Notes under the pieces: model-generated
Told to the model about the DNA's origin: nothing
Seen by the model: only the letters and a program-made list of their open reading frames with translations
Database searches by the model: none
Origin: Straminergon stramineum
Lineage: Eukaryota > Streptophyta > Bryopsida > Hypnales > Calliergonaceae
Assembly: GCA_963920665.1 (NCBI GenBank)
Contig: OY987264.1
Coordinates: 34,204,906-34,268,905, forward strand
DNA: 64,000 nt
Reading direction: 5' to 3'
Made by a program: the position numbers and the translations under genes
Shown: piece by piece, positions 11,064 to 23,191 of the stretch
Layout of the letters: the number at the start of each line of letters is the position of its first letter
Numbering within the stretch: position 1 is the first letter of the stretch

Positions 11064-12373
11064 TTAACCCCTCACCGCCCAACACCAAAACAGGTTCAAA
11101 AACAACATTTCTTTTGAAGTGTTTTAAATATAATTTTCAATAAGCTCTAGAGATCTCAACACTACAATCTTGCAGTGCACTTGTTGTAAAAGACATGCAT
11201 CAAATTTGGTGTCATTTGACTACATAGATTGTAAGATTATAATGTTTTAGAGTTGAAAAAAGATGCTGAAATTTTCCTAAAAACACATTTGAGGGCGAAA
11301 TTTGGTTTCTAAATCTACTCAAATGAAGAAATCTTATTCCTTTAAGGACCGGTCGACCATATTGTGGTTGATCTAGACACTTTTTGCTTGGTGGGCAGAG
11401 TTTGGTGAAAAATCCAAGAAAGGACCAAAGGAACGGAGGTGGGGATTTGTAGACCTTATCCACTTGGCTAGGAATCACCCCAATCCACACTTGCATGTGG
11501 AAATGGGATTCAAAATACTAACGCAGAAGTGGTTGTAAATACGGCAATTATTGGCAAAAGATGGACAAAAATGAAAAAGATACACGTGTTTTTAAAATGC
11601 ACTATGCACCCAATGCATATGTGCAGTTAGATCTTCGATTTAAACCACTCATGTGTTGTAATTTTAATTTTTCAATTATGCAACAAAAGTGATTTAAAAT
11701 TAGCATAAAAACATAGTGATGAAAAAAATATTAGTCAATTGATTCATTGTGTCTACAAAATGGCTTTGAAATGTTAAAAAATAGCAAGAAAAGTTGTAGA
11801 AAAACCATCAAAAACTAAACCTCCCTCTACTAAAATGCTTCTCAGTCACTCATAACATCTTGGATTGATATGAAATTTTATACACACAAACTAGACTAGT
11901 ATGCGCAACTTTTCAAAAAAAATTATTGAAAAAAACCATTGTATGAAGAAGAAACAAGTTGCTGAAGTTCATTGTAGTCCAAAAATGTCGGGATTTTGAA
12001 CTTTGAATTGCTCTCAAACATTCAAAACAACCTCAATTGACATGAAAATTCTACCACAATAACTAGACTTCAAGGAGAACATAACCCAACAAATTTTATT
12101 GAAAACAAACTTTGGATGAAGGAGATACAAGCCCCAAAAGTTGCAGCCATGAAATACAGTTTGGTGAACTCAAATTGAACTTGTGAACCTCCGATTGGCT
12201 TCCAAAAATTCAGTAAATCTTGGATTGATCTAAAAATTTTACCACACAAACTACAAGAGAGAACACAAATTTTCCAACAAGTTTTATTGAATTTGGACAT
12301 TAGATGCTAAAGTTACAACACTTTGAATTTGACTTGAGGACACTTTTGGTCCCGTTTGGTGGTGAGGGGTTAA
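11064..12373. mobile_element. TTAA-flanked element, 1.3 kb
   Basis: Starts TTAACCCCTCACCGCCCAAC at 11064; the right end reads GTTTGGTGGTGAGGGGTTAA, closing at 12373. The inverted repeats agree over about 17 positions with one mismatch and an indel, and both sides carry TTAA. The interior is AT-rich, with repeated short motifs on the CCACACAAACTA or TTTTATTGAA theme, and has no transposase frame. The left junction with the preceding remnant forms the palindrome GGGGTTAACCCC. Confidence 0.7.
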
Positions 12374-12594
12374 CCTTGTAATGACATTGAGGACTGAAAT
12401 TGTCTGACAAATGACTTAGGATATCTTTGTGGTGGACAAAGAATAAATTATTCATTTATTGTTTTTAAGGTGGGAGGTGAGGGCATATAGTCTTCATAGG
12501 CATGAGGCTACCCTCATTGAAGGCTTTTCTTTTTTTAGAAGTACAAAGATTGGATTATAGCAAAAACCAAGAGCATCCCGATATTGTTCTAGGG

Positions 12595-12744
12595 GTAACC
12601 TTGTAAGGACGCTATAGATGAGAATGGTCTAATGGATGACTTCACTATTGACTATAGATAAAAAAGAATGCACCTATTGGTCCAAGAATCAGAGAATTTT
12701 GGTGACTACCCTAGTCATAGGAGACCATGTCCTTACAAGGTTAA
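12595..12744. mobile_element. Small TTAA-type MITE
   Basis: Inverted ends CCTTGTAAGGAC (from 12599) and GTCCTTACAAGG (to 12740), with TTAA on the right and GTAA on the left, which I read as a mutated TTAA. The core is 142 bp. Related sequence, in one or the other orientation, is at 5530-5684 and about 47547-47699. A further left-type end follows the element closing at 12373. Confidence 0.65.
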
Positions 12745-13093
12745 GAATCAATAAGTGTTTACCTTAGTTTTCACAAGGTTGTAACACTTGACCCCCTAAA
12801 GGACCAAAGTTTGTATAAGGGACAAAATGGATTTTAGGCAAGTTCCTATTGTCTCAATTTTTGTTGTGATTTTTGGAGGCTTTTCTTATGATAGAGCAAC
12901 ACATTAGCTTTCAAGGAATGTACTTCTTCTTTATTAATCCGAACATAGGAGCAAAGTTACACCATCCTAAACACAATTTTCATGTCATTGGGTAGCAAAA
13001 GAAATCCACAAAATTTTAAAAATTTGTTTCTTATAGATTGTATTTTTGTCTACATGGAAAGATTTAATTCATTCTATTTGGATTATTGATGTG
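12745..13093. other. Short spacer with an orphan element terminus
   Basis: At 12789 there is a mutated left terminus (TTGACCCCCTAAAGGACC) of the P1 type with no matching right end. Nothing else can be supported. Confidence 0.45.
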
Positions 13094-13815
13094 GGGCGAT
13101 TGCATGAAACACCTGTCGATTTTGTTGCGTTTTGCTGATTTTTTTGGAGTACTTTATAATTAGAAAATTATTTTTTTTTAAATTGAAAAAAATATGACTA
13201 ATGTATATACCTTTAAGATGAAGGTACCCAAGGAAGGAATTGCATAGAAAAATTCTCTAAGTAGGAGAATTAGAAAAGTGCTAAGTCTCAAGAAAATACA
13301 TACCTTGATGTTTTAATTAAGGAAAAATAGTATAAATAAATAAATATAGAAAATAAAAACTGTCCATTTGCAACAACCCTATGGAGATGGTCATTCACCA
13401 AAACAACCACCAAAATAATGTTTTATATGTTACAAAATGCAAGCAGAAATAAGCTCACTTTGTAGACTTCCACACCACAAAAAATTAACTATTTTAAAAA
13501 TTCCTTATCTAAATAGCCATAAGTCTACTAGAAGACCATGTCATCCAAATTTCACCTCAAAATTTGTTTTTTGGGGTTCTAAATAGTACTAAAACCTCCA
13601 AATTGGCAATTGTGACATTGAATTGGGGTCTATTTGGGGGATAGTAAATTATTTTTGGAAATTGTGAAAAAATTAGGGGAGGTTTGTGATTGTCATGAGT
13701 ACCTTCCCTATAAATCTTGAGTCATTTAGAGCCAAAACACAAAAGTTATGGGCAAAAAAATAATTAGCACACACCATGTGACACAAAATAGGATAGGTAT
13801 TTCTTGCAATCACCC
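13094..13815 (-). mobile_element. 0.72-kb element with inverted GGGYGATTGC ends, copy 1
   Basis: Ends are GGGCGATTGCATGAAACAC at 13094 and the reverse complement of GGGTGATTGCAAGAAATAC at 13815. The whole interval matches 41566-42287 in reverse orientation, at very similar length. Shared interior blocks include the GGAGATGGTCATTCACC region (near 13383) and the CCAAATTGGCAATTGTGACA region (near 13596). No coding frame. The target duplication of this copy is not clear. Confidence 0.7.
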
Positions 13816-14228
13816 GGTGATCAATGCATGCATGCTCACACTAATTTTGAATGAGGACAACAATTCTATAACATGTACTCAATACACAACACAAAGCCGT
13901 GATTTTGAAAATATATTGAAAGGAAAGACAAGTATCAAATTTTGGTTGGTAATCATTTTTCCTCCCCCCCTCCAAGTCCATAAATTGGGAATTCTTTGTG
14001 ACTAATTGTAAAATATAATTTTTTATTCCAATATATTATATATTAGATACTTTATTTCAATCCAAGGTATAGAACTACAAAAACATATACATGTACATAC
14101 CTAGGTACGTATAATATTCATATGTGTACTTGTAACCTAGATATTGAAGGGAATTGAATCATTTTTTTCTCTTCATTTTCTCCCTTATTTTCACATGACA
14201 ATGTGCGCTGCCAATTTTGGGTGCATAG

Positions 14229-15752
14229 TTAACCCCTACATGCCCAAAATGTGTTTTTTGGTAGCATAGCAATTTAGGGCATCTCACCATGAATGGAATA
14301 TTTGGTTTTTTTCTTTGAAATTTTCACACAACACATGTTCGAGGAGTAGCTTTAAAGTGCAACAATTTTCATAACTTTTGAATAGATGGTTAACCCCTAA
14401 GCGCTCTGACGTCCATTTTCTAGACAATGAACAAATTGAAACTCGAGTTTCATCCTCCTAACTACTTGGATGAAAGTTATTCTAATTTGTGGAGATACAT
14501 TATCAAGTTCTTGTCCTATCCAAGGGTTGGATTTGGTGGTAGTAGAGTACAATTTTTTTTTAAATTACAAATGTGTGAGTTTGTCAAGTGGTCAAATTGC
14601 ATTGGCTTCAGTTCAAAATTGGATTTTCCAAAATGAGGTCATAGATTTGAAGAACACAAATATTCCAAAAAAAACACCATGTGAAGAGAACCTCATTTCA
14701 AATCCATTCCAACAAATTTTACTCAAAAAATGTTAATATTTTGCTTGTAATTGAATTTTGAAGAAATTTTGAATTTCTCTTTCAAAATTTATAAAAAAAA
14801 AGATTCGCGATAGCATTTACAAAAAAATTGTGAATCTAACCATATAGATGGAATCTGAAAATCAAAATCTACAACTTCTATTTGTATATCAACTCCAAAA
14901 TATGCTTCCAAATTGCACTTTATAATGATTTTTCTCAAATCATCAATTCTGGAGATGAATTTGGACATTTAGGGGTTGAAAAGTTATTGCATGATATGTC
15001 ATATTCATTGCTTGGTAGGCAATCCAAGTGTCTCAAAAACATTTTTTTTCAGAAATAAAAATTTGAAATTGGTTTTCCAAGATTTTTATGTATGTGGAAA
15101 TCATTCCATTTTGATCAATGAGATGAAAGTTATGAGGAGTTTTAGTTTGCAAGTAGTTAGGAATTCTCTACTATAAAATAGGCATTGAAGTCCTTTATTT
15201 GACTCAATTTTCCATACTTTTGATAAAAAGAAAAAAAAAAAAGTGGGTCTAGATTGTTTACTATAACATAAAATCCCTTGGGACTGGCATTTTTAAATTC
15301 CATAACTAAATTCTTAACAATTTAGTATTTTGAATCATTCTCTACTTCTTTCTACTTACTATTACTTTCCAATATGTTGTACAATTTCAAATGGTTTGAA
15401 AATTTTCAAATATGTAACTAATTTGCCTTGATGAGTGAATTCCAAGAAGCACCACCATTTCGGACATTTTTTCATACAAATGTGACCTTGTGAAGTCAAC
15501 TGCCCTATTTTTCATAGGGCCGATAAAAGGATTTTTGTCAATTCAAACCCTGATCTAAACTCTAATATCTTGCAATCTATATGTTATAAATTTTTGAATT
15601 TCTTACCTCATCTTCTCAAACTAGTGTACTACAAGATCCTATGGTTACATGTTACTAAAATTTTATTTTTCTTAGGGTTTGGTATTTGTATTAGAAATGG
15701 CAACTTTGGAGCATTTTTTGTGAAAACATAGTCAAAAACATTTAGAGGTTAA
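14229..15752 (+). mobile_element. TTAA-flanked element, family P1 copy 3, carrying a nested element
   Basis: Left end TTAACCCCTACATGCCC at 14229 and right end CATTTAGAGGTTAA closing at 15752. The sequence outside 14390-14979 aligns with the other P1 copies. The interrupted site corresponds to a single TTAA in copies 1 and 4. Not coding. Confidence 0.75.
14390..14979. mobile_element. TTAA element nested inside P1 copy 3
   Basis: Starts TTAACCCCTAAGCG at 14390 and ends GACATTTAGGGGTTGA at 14979; the right target copy is TTGA, one substitution from TTAA. The sister P1 elements have one TTAA at the homologous position (2667-2670 and 23353-23356) followed by the same flanking sequence, so the empty site is known. 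The element body is 582 bp and non-coding. The TTAA duplication is therefore shown by comparison and not just assumed. Confidence 0.8.
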
Positions 15753-15846
15753 GGTTGAAATGATTTAAGAGTCTAATAATTTGTTCAAGACCTTTCATAA
15801 TGGAAAATAGGAATTTTGGTAGAGCTTGAAGATTTGACCAAGGGAC

Positions 15847-16423
15847 TTAACCCCTGAAGGACCAAGGCACATATTGGACACAAATTATAAAAAATTGCAA
15901 TTTTTTAGGGTAGTAAGAAAAAAAAAGGGGGGGGGGTCATAATTCAATTGTACAAATTTGTATTCTACTAATATGGGAATGTGTGAAAAAAATTTCAGAA
16001 ATTTTGATTGCATACATTGAAAGATTATAATGTTTGAAGTTATAAAAAAGAGGGTTTTTTTTACGTTATCCAATAGGACTAACAAACTTTAACCCCTCCA
16101 AAAGTGAGATCTTTACAGTGTACATGTTTTTTTTTTTACATTTGCATCTTATATCATGTAAGTTACATACCTATCAAAACATTGAGGAAATTTAGAAATA
16201 AAAGAGTAGTTTTGCAAAAGCTACCCAATCAAAAAAAAGGTTAGGGGTAGCATAACTTCTAATATGGGCACCAAATCAAAAAAAAAATTATATTCTTACT
16301 TAGGGGGTACATGCTCACACCTTGTGTCAAAATTTTGTTAACATTCGTCGAAAGTTGACTTCATGAGAACCTACCCAAATTTTCAATTGTCCATTCAATA
16401 GACAATTGTCCTTTAGGGATTAA
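15847..16423. mobile_element. TTAA-flanked element, 0.58 kb
   Basis: Left end TTAACCCCTGAAGGACCAAG at 15847, right end GTCCTTTAGGGATTAA closing at 16423. The inverted repeats share TTAA followed by CCCTRAAGGAC. A second left-type terminus, TTAACCCCTCCAAAAG, sits inside at 16089, suggesting a further truncated insertion. A homopolymer block of A then G is at 15920-15937. Confidence 0.65.
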
Positions 16424-17268
16424 TGTAATGCATCACTTTTGTGATATGAAGACCTTTTCTAGATCAACTTCCATATCATCGTAAAAACATCAATTCTTAT
16501 TTCCTTACAACAAATGGAAACTTTGGCAAAATGGCCCAAATAAATTAGTGTCATGCCATGTCACCTTCTTCAATGTTTCAAATTTTAAAATTGAATTGAG
16601 GTATTGTAATCACGTTACAAGACTTTGAATTGAATTGGACCTAAAGTTACCAAATGTACCTAAATAATATTTACAAGGACATAAATGAAAGCTCACTATA
16701 CATTCACTTATTTTTGTCTAGTCAAATTTGTGGAGGAATTAGAAGCCTAAATCTATAATTCCAAATTTATTCTTATAGGTACTTCTAATCTAACATTTGG
16801 TGGCATGAGGTTGCTTATGTGAATCAAAGCAATTCACTTTAGAAAGAATATAGTCCTCAATTCCATAATCTTGTCCTGAGAATCTTGTGCACTTTGATAC
16901 AAGATCTTGAATGAATGCTTAATGATTCACATTAGATTTAGAAGCAACTTGAAGTTCCTCAAGCATTTTGTAAAAACTAAGACACTTATTTGTGCCAATC
17001 CCTTATGACCCCCTTGTTTTTAATCAACAAACTACAATTCAAAACTTGAAATTATCACTTTTGCTACAATGTGAGACATATGAGGGGCACTAACTCGTGG
17101 GTCAAATAGGCCATAGTTTAACCTTTGGAAAAATGATGAGGATGAGAATAGTCCTCTAGATGACTAAAGATCCTTCAACTCCAAGACATAGCTTCATAAA
17201 TTTATTCTTAGAATTTTGTGCAAAAAAGGAAGGTAGTTTGACTTCCAATGAGTACTTTTGGATTTCTT
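16424..17268. other. Gene-less AT-rich stretch
   Basis: No gene supported. Bases about 17119-17265 resemble family T (see 5681-5910), sharing a TTAGAATTTTGTGCAAAAA motif with 34295-34320. Confidence 0.45.
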
Positions 17269-17519
17269 TTAACCCCTCCAGGCCTAAAGAACTTGTTTTG
17301 GGCCTCTCAACTATTCAACATGTCAAAGTTATAACTTCATTTCCCTACATTCTAAGAAGTATATTTAAGTGAATTTCATATTATGATGTTCATATGGAAT
17401 AGGGAAGTTCAAAAGTACGATTAACATCATGTAATAAGCTTGATGTACAATGCATACTATCAATCAAAGTTCAAATTTGTCAAAAAGAACAAAAGTTGCT
17501 TGGGCCTTGAGGGGTTAAG
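17269..17519. mobile_element. TTAA-flanked MITE, 251 bp
   Basis: Compact element with both ends intact: TTAACCCCTCCAGGCCTAAA at 17269 and TTGGGCCTTGAGGGGTTAA closing at 17519. Inverted repeats match over about 19 bp with two mismatches, and TTAA flanks both sides. Non-coding. Confidence 0.75.
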
Positions 17520-18063
17520 TAGCTGACTCATAGTGTACCCAAAAGAATGATTTCCATAATGACCACCTTGTGCATAGGTTTTGTTTTGTTTTTCATTTTT
17601 GGTGAAGTGCCAAAGTGGCAATATGAGATGTTAGAGTGGTGCTCCAAATTTCAACATTCATCCACATATTGGATAGAAAATATCACATTAGCACATACCA
17701 CATATCCATGATTATGTTTTCATCCACAATCTGGCAATTTCACCCAAGATATTTTTAGAATTTGAAGCTTTTTGACAATTTGATCCAAGAATTTACTATT
17801 TCTATTCTATGGGCCTTGTGCAGGACCTATTATTTTGGTGCAGATTGACAACAAATCGCCGGAAAAAAACCCAATGACCTCATCCTGACAACACGAGGTT
17901 AATTACCTTCCAGCACTTTTTAGCCTATCACCAAACACAATTTGATAGAAAAAAATGATCTAATAATTCATGGACCAGTGGGTGATTTGAAAAGTCATCC
18001 ATCCACAACTTGGGTGCCTCCAGTCAAGTATTCCGTCAAGTTGGTTTTTGATTCCCAGTACTG

Positions 18064-18106
18064 TTGTAGTAGTAATAATAATAATAACAACAATAACAAC
18101 AACAAG
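18064..18106. repeat. Trinucleotide microsatellite
   Basis: Interrupted run of GTA, then ATA/AAT, then ACA trinucleotides over about 43 bp. A second short GCT run is at 18306-18321. Confidence 0.8.
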
Positions 18107-18220
18107 AGCTGAATTGAGTTGCAGCTTTTTGATTGTGTGGAGGATGGAAGCCGAGAAAAGGGCCGTACATACAATGATCTCAGTCTCAGTTGGTACCTTC
18201 CTTGCTTGCTTGATGCCCGG

Positions 18221-18229
18221 GTATATAAA
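18221..18229 (+). promoter_or_regulatory. TATA-box-like element without an assigned gene
   Basis: TATATAAAA in a G/C-flanked context inside the GC-richer island. Only the motif is seen; no downstream gene is recognised, so function is speculative. Confidence 0.25.
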
Positions 18230-19289
18230 ACGTATGGTAAGGTAAAGGTTCCAGCCTTTTGGACGACGTGTCTGAAGGCCCTCCCTTTCAGAGTTTCAGT
18301 TGTTTGCTGCTGCTGCTGCTGCCTGGCTGAATGGCTTGAATGGCTTGATGGGAAAAAGAATAATCTTCGGAATGATTAGGGTTTGGATCCCGTACTGGCG
18401 GGGACTTGGACTTGGACGGAGGGGAACCAGGGAATAATAAGGGAACCTTACCTTTCCTTACCTTTACCTTGTGCATGTCCTGGGCTGATTTTTTTTCTTC
18501 TCTCCCAGCCACCAGCCCAACACATGGCAGGCATACAAGGAAAGAATGGAACTGTCCTGCTGCTCGTGAAAAAAGCTGCCTGCAGTGGCTGGGTTCCAAC
18601 AGACTCCGCTTGTTTTTTTCTTTTGACACCATAGGGACCAGATTGCACCATTTCAAAATAAATGTCTGGTTTTCGTCAGGTAAAAGTCATCTTTTTTAGT
18701 CAAAATTTCCATTTCTATTAAAAATGTGGATGAAATTGCTAAATTTGGATGAAAAATTGTATGCATATGATTGAAAAAGTGTTTTTTGGTCTCAAAGATG
18801 GATGAATGTAGAAATACAATGCTTCACTAAATTTTAAGTGATCGCCATCTTAGCACTTTCTCAAAAAGTAAAAGTAAAAATTTTGAAAAGGGTTGGTTCC
18901 AACTATCTACCTTATGCTTTGTCAACTCACTAATAACTTGTATTCATTGCGACTACAAAGAATATTGAACTAAGATTGCCTTGCCTTACTAATTATATTA
19001 GGTTGCCTTACCCTAAGAAAGTTACTCTACAAACCATCAAAGTCAACAAATGCTTCTTGAGATATTTCCATTTTGTACACATAGAGAGGTTCCTATGTCC
19101 AATTTGAACATCACCTAATTCAAAAGTAGTGCATTCTTGTACAAAAACAATGTGTATTAATATAGTGTCAAATATTGAGAGATTAGCGAGGGACAACCTA
19201 ATTTCACTTCATTGTTTGGTATAGTGACCAAAGTCCATGATCAAGGGGATAGCTACATTGTCATTGGAAGAGACATTACAGGGGATTTG

Positions 19290-19553
19290 AGGCCTCAACA
19301 TGCCTGCGAGTTCCCAGGCTCTGGGAAACGCAGGAACGTAGGCTTTGCTACAGTCTAACGTGGGCGACATTGTGCCATGTCAAAAAAAAAATTTAATTAT
19401 ATTTTTTTATTTTTTTTTCAACTTATTTATGCATATTAGAACTAAATTTATTTTTTTATTTTTTTGATATTTATTTGACTGACAACAACCAACCGTTCCT
19501 GGACAGCATAGGGAACGGGGGGGAACAACCCTGAAACGGGCATGTAGAAGCCT
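19290..19553 (-). mobile_element. MITE with GC-rich ends, related to 9411-9698
   Basis: Inverted motifs AGGCCTCAACATGCCTG and its partner CGGGCATGTAGAAGCCT bound an A/T-rich core with GC-rich arms. The arm motifs GCGAGTTCCC and the CCTGAAACGG end match the family seen at 9411-9698 and 42674-42935. The outermost ends are eroded, so the true borders may lie about 15 bp further out on each side. Confidence 0.55.
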
Positions 19554-21880
19554 TAGATTTCCCTTGATGATAGTTTGCCAATCCATGTTTGCTTTGTGTT
19601 GGTCCAAGAAGAAGGAATTGCCCGTGGCAAGAAATGGATGAGAAAGTGACATGGAATCCTACATGTTTAGAATGAATAAGGTTTCATGAACATTTGGGTT
19701 TTAGGTTTAGGGTTTTTCTCCTTACTTCTTCAATTGCTACCCAATCATCCATTTCTTATTTTCCGATTTCCTAGTTTTGGGGTTAATATTATTTCTGTTT
19801 CATCAATCTAGGTTTTATCAAACTTATCCTTCATAAGGTAGTTTGCTTTTGAAGTGACCATTTAAGGGCTGGTCCACTCTTTTCATGGGCTACCATGGAC
19901 AAGAATATTTTTGGTTTATTTCTTAGAGAAAGAAAAATACATGTGGTTTAGAACACAAGTGGTTTCGTATTTTTCCAAGCATTACTTGTGAATTTTCAAA
20001 GATTTCTGCTCTAGGCACCTATTTTCGATAGTAAATTTGGCAAAAAACATACACATATAGCCTATAATGAGAGATGGGAAAACCAAGAACAAACATGTGG
20101 ACTTGCAATATATAACAAACTATGGTCATATATGTGACCATGCTTGTGTCAAATTAAATTCATAAATTTTTCATTCATAAAAAAGTAGTTGGCTACCAAC
20201 TTTCAATGTAATTTTAAAAATGTCCTCTTATTAGTGCATTTAAAATTGGATTAAATCACATTCTTGATCCATCTATATTTGAATCTTAAAATGATCTTTT
20301 ACGAATTTCAATGTGCTCCCTTTTTATCCTAAATTTATTGATTGTGTGTGATCTATCAGTTTTAGGGCCAATAAATGTATTTTTTAATTTAATTATAGGG
20401 TTGGTTTGAAGAAGGTGGGAGATTGAAGAGCAAACTACTATAGTTATTTATAAACTGTGCAACATTGTACAAGGGGAGAAACAAAGCCAGGAATAGTCTA
20501 CCCTTCAAGATTCTAAATAATACTCTTTCAACACACATTCATGTAAAACATTGAATGAAATTCAAATTATCCATAATTTGAACAATTCATCTTTTTGCCT
20601 TTTAAAATGTGCAATACATCCATGGTCTAATCACAATAAGTTGCATTCCCTATTAATTTGTATGGAATGCATTTTTCTTCCATGAATGCTTTTTCCACCT
20701 TTCACACTTTGACACTTGAAAAACGAACCAATTATGAAGACTACTAGTCCAAACTCAAAATCCTAGAATTTGCAATTCACATCAACAATACCCTATAAAC
20801 AACAATAGCAATCTTTCCCTCCATGTACAAGAGCTAAAATAGGAATATGGAATTGCTTGTACAATGTTAGGAATTCCACAAAAAGCTGCAAATTCATCAA
20901 TTACCTCTAAACTACAATTCACTAGGAAATTGCACAAGAATCATTTTATAGATATTTTCTAAACACCTTACAAAATCCTCTTACAATACAAAAAGTTGTA
21001 CTTTCAACAATTCCAAACAACTTCCCTACAAGCAACAACCCATTTTTGGTGCCTAGTTTACACAAAGACATGACAACTCTAATTTCAATAGAAACTATAG
21101 CTCTCATACAAGTATCCTTTTTTTCAAAAAATGTCCTAACTTTTCATAAAGAAATATGATTGTATCATGAATAACTCAAGTTATTTTCTTGAAGATCTTC
21201 TATGTGAAGGAGCACAACAAAAAATGATATGTGAATCCAATCGGTTGTGCATGACTATATAAGGTGCTCTTCTTATTTGAAGCTTTTATACAAAATGTTG
21301 AAAATGGAAAATTTCTCCCACTCTCCTTGCAAATTCGATCACAAAATGCTCTACTATCATATACAACCACATGTACAAACCCAATGCCAATATAAAGTTC
21401 TTCCTCCTCTCTTCTAGTGCAAACCCTAATTGCTGAAAATCATTTAGATTGGATCTTAATATTAGAGATTAAACAAAAAAAGTTAGTTAACAAGGTAGTT
21501 GGATTATTATGCACATGATTCTATGATGCAAATATATTTGGGATGTTGAAATACAATTTTGATAGTTCAAAAGATAAAATGGGGAACTACAAATTAATGA
21601 ATTGCCAAACTTGAGTGAGAAGGATAATTAAAGAATACACACTTGTAATGGTTACTAATTATAATGGAATATAATTACCACTATTAAAATATACATTATT
21701 TTTATTGAATCACATTGGCACTTGAAAAAGGATTCCAATGCACTTTAGCATGCATTATTTAGACATTGTATGAATAATTTATGAATTTTGCTTCACTTCA
21801 TAAGCTTTTAAAATGAAGTGGTACAATTTAACTCTTAGTCATCATGATTGCATCTATATTTAGGATGTCAAATGAATTCA
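19554..21880. other. Gene-less AT-rich stretch
   Basis: I see no gene, RNA gene or bounded repeat. The sequence is AT-rich with short homopolymers. Confidence 0.5.
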
Positions 21881-22663
21881 TACAATGACTCCCAAAAGTT
21901 GTTGGCCACCCTAAAATTCACTCTCAAAAATTGAGAAATTGTAATTATAAAGTGAAATTTGGACATATTGTTGTACAAAAGGAATTCTACCCTCATATGT
22001 AATTTCACTTAAAATGGACTATATTTAGACAATTTATTATTTGCATGAATTTTCAATGGAAAAAAAAACTTTTTGTGAGAAGTCTAAATGTCCCATTTAT
22101 TTTTATAGGAAGAATGTACATTTTGACTAGATTCACATGTTACAAGTTTCATGAATTTTGAATTTTTATTGATTGAGATTTAATTGATTGAAATTGACCT
22201 CAAAATTTCATTTTCTTTATTTTTCACTCTATAAATTGCAAAAAAATATGTTTTCGATACATATAATCATTTGATGTTGTTTTGAATTTATTTTTTATTT
22301 TTTTGTAATTTATGGAATGAAAAATTAAAAAAACAAAATTTTGAGGTCAAATTTCAATCAATTAAATCTCAATCAATAAAAATCCAAAATTTATGAAACT
22401 TGTAACATGTGAATCTAGTCAAGATGTACATTCTTCCTATAAAAATAAATGGGACATTTTGATTTCTTGCAAAAAAATAAATTTCCATCGAAAATTCATG
22501 CAAATAATAAATTGTCTAATTATAGTCCATTTTAAGTGAAATTACGTATGAGGGTAGATTTTCTTTTGTACAACAACAAGTCCAAATTTCATTTCATAAT
22601 TCCAATTTCTCAATTTTTGAGAGCGATTTTTAGGGTGGCCAACAACTTTTGGGAGTCATTGTA
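21881..22663. mobile_element. Long foldback element with TA target duplication (Tc1/mariner-like)
   Basis: Two arms of about 360 bp in inverted orientation (about 21881-22245 and 22299-22663) around a short loop. The termini are CAATGACTCCCAAAAGTTG and its reverse complement, each flanked by TA. A TA duplication and CCCAAAAGT-type termini fit Tc1/mariner elements, but the superfamily call is inference. The arms remain highly similar over their whole length, and a transcript would form a near-continuous 360-bp duplex. No transposase frame. Confidence 0.8.
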
Positions 22664-23191
22664 TATGCCATTTTGGTGATTTTTTTTCATTACTTTCATT
22701 CATTCAATTTTAAAAATAGGTCTTTGAGTTAGTTATAAAACATTTGCAAAATATGGATTTTCAATACATCCCTCTACAAACATTCAATAGCTCAAAGAGT
22801 GCAAGTGAATTTTTCTTTTACAACTATTAGCTTTTTGGACATGGATGGTGTAAACTCTAAACCATTTTGCATTGATAAAAACTATATCCAAAATGATACT
22901 GTAGTAAGGAGGTGTGAAGAGGACCTTGTGTGAAAAGCAAGTTTATACCATAGGATGCTTGTAAGCATAGAGCATCTTATATCATAGTTGTTTCTTTTTT
23001 AGGGATAGATGTCATCGTTGATTTGAATATAATAATTCCATAGAAAAGTTGTATTTGACATGCATAATAACTTTGGTCTTTAAGCCAATTTAAAAAACAC
23101 AAACAAAGAGCTAATTGGAATAGAGTTCTTCTAACTATGTAGAAAACAAGTATTATCTCTTGTACTTACATTTCAAAGTAAGGTAAGGTAC
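22664..23191. other. Gene-less spacer
   Basis: AT-rich sequence between two elements; nothing can be supported. Confidence 0.5.

Larger units (their letters stand above)
17520..19289. other. Gene-less stretch with a GC-richer, promoter-like island
   Basis: Bases about 18050-18660 are less AT-rich than their surroundings. They contain a TATA-like TATATAAAA at 18221-18229, a trinucleotide microsatellite just upstream and overlapping open frames of about 80-120 codons on both strands, none recognisable. A non-coding transcript or a decayed promoter is possible. The flanks on either side show nothing I can support. Confidence 0.4.

Noticed and set aside
15920..15937. Poly-A/poly-G blocks here and at 3715-3735, 39222-39243, 45658-45669 and 47669-47680
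   Set aside because: Homopolymers of this length are common and error-prone in sequencing. I see no repeated context that would make them functional.
18288..18656. Overlapping frames of about 80-120 codons on both strands
   Set aside because: They overlap each other on opposite strands within a GC-richer island and show no domain. They reflect composition, not coding.
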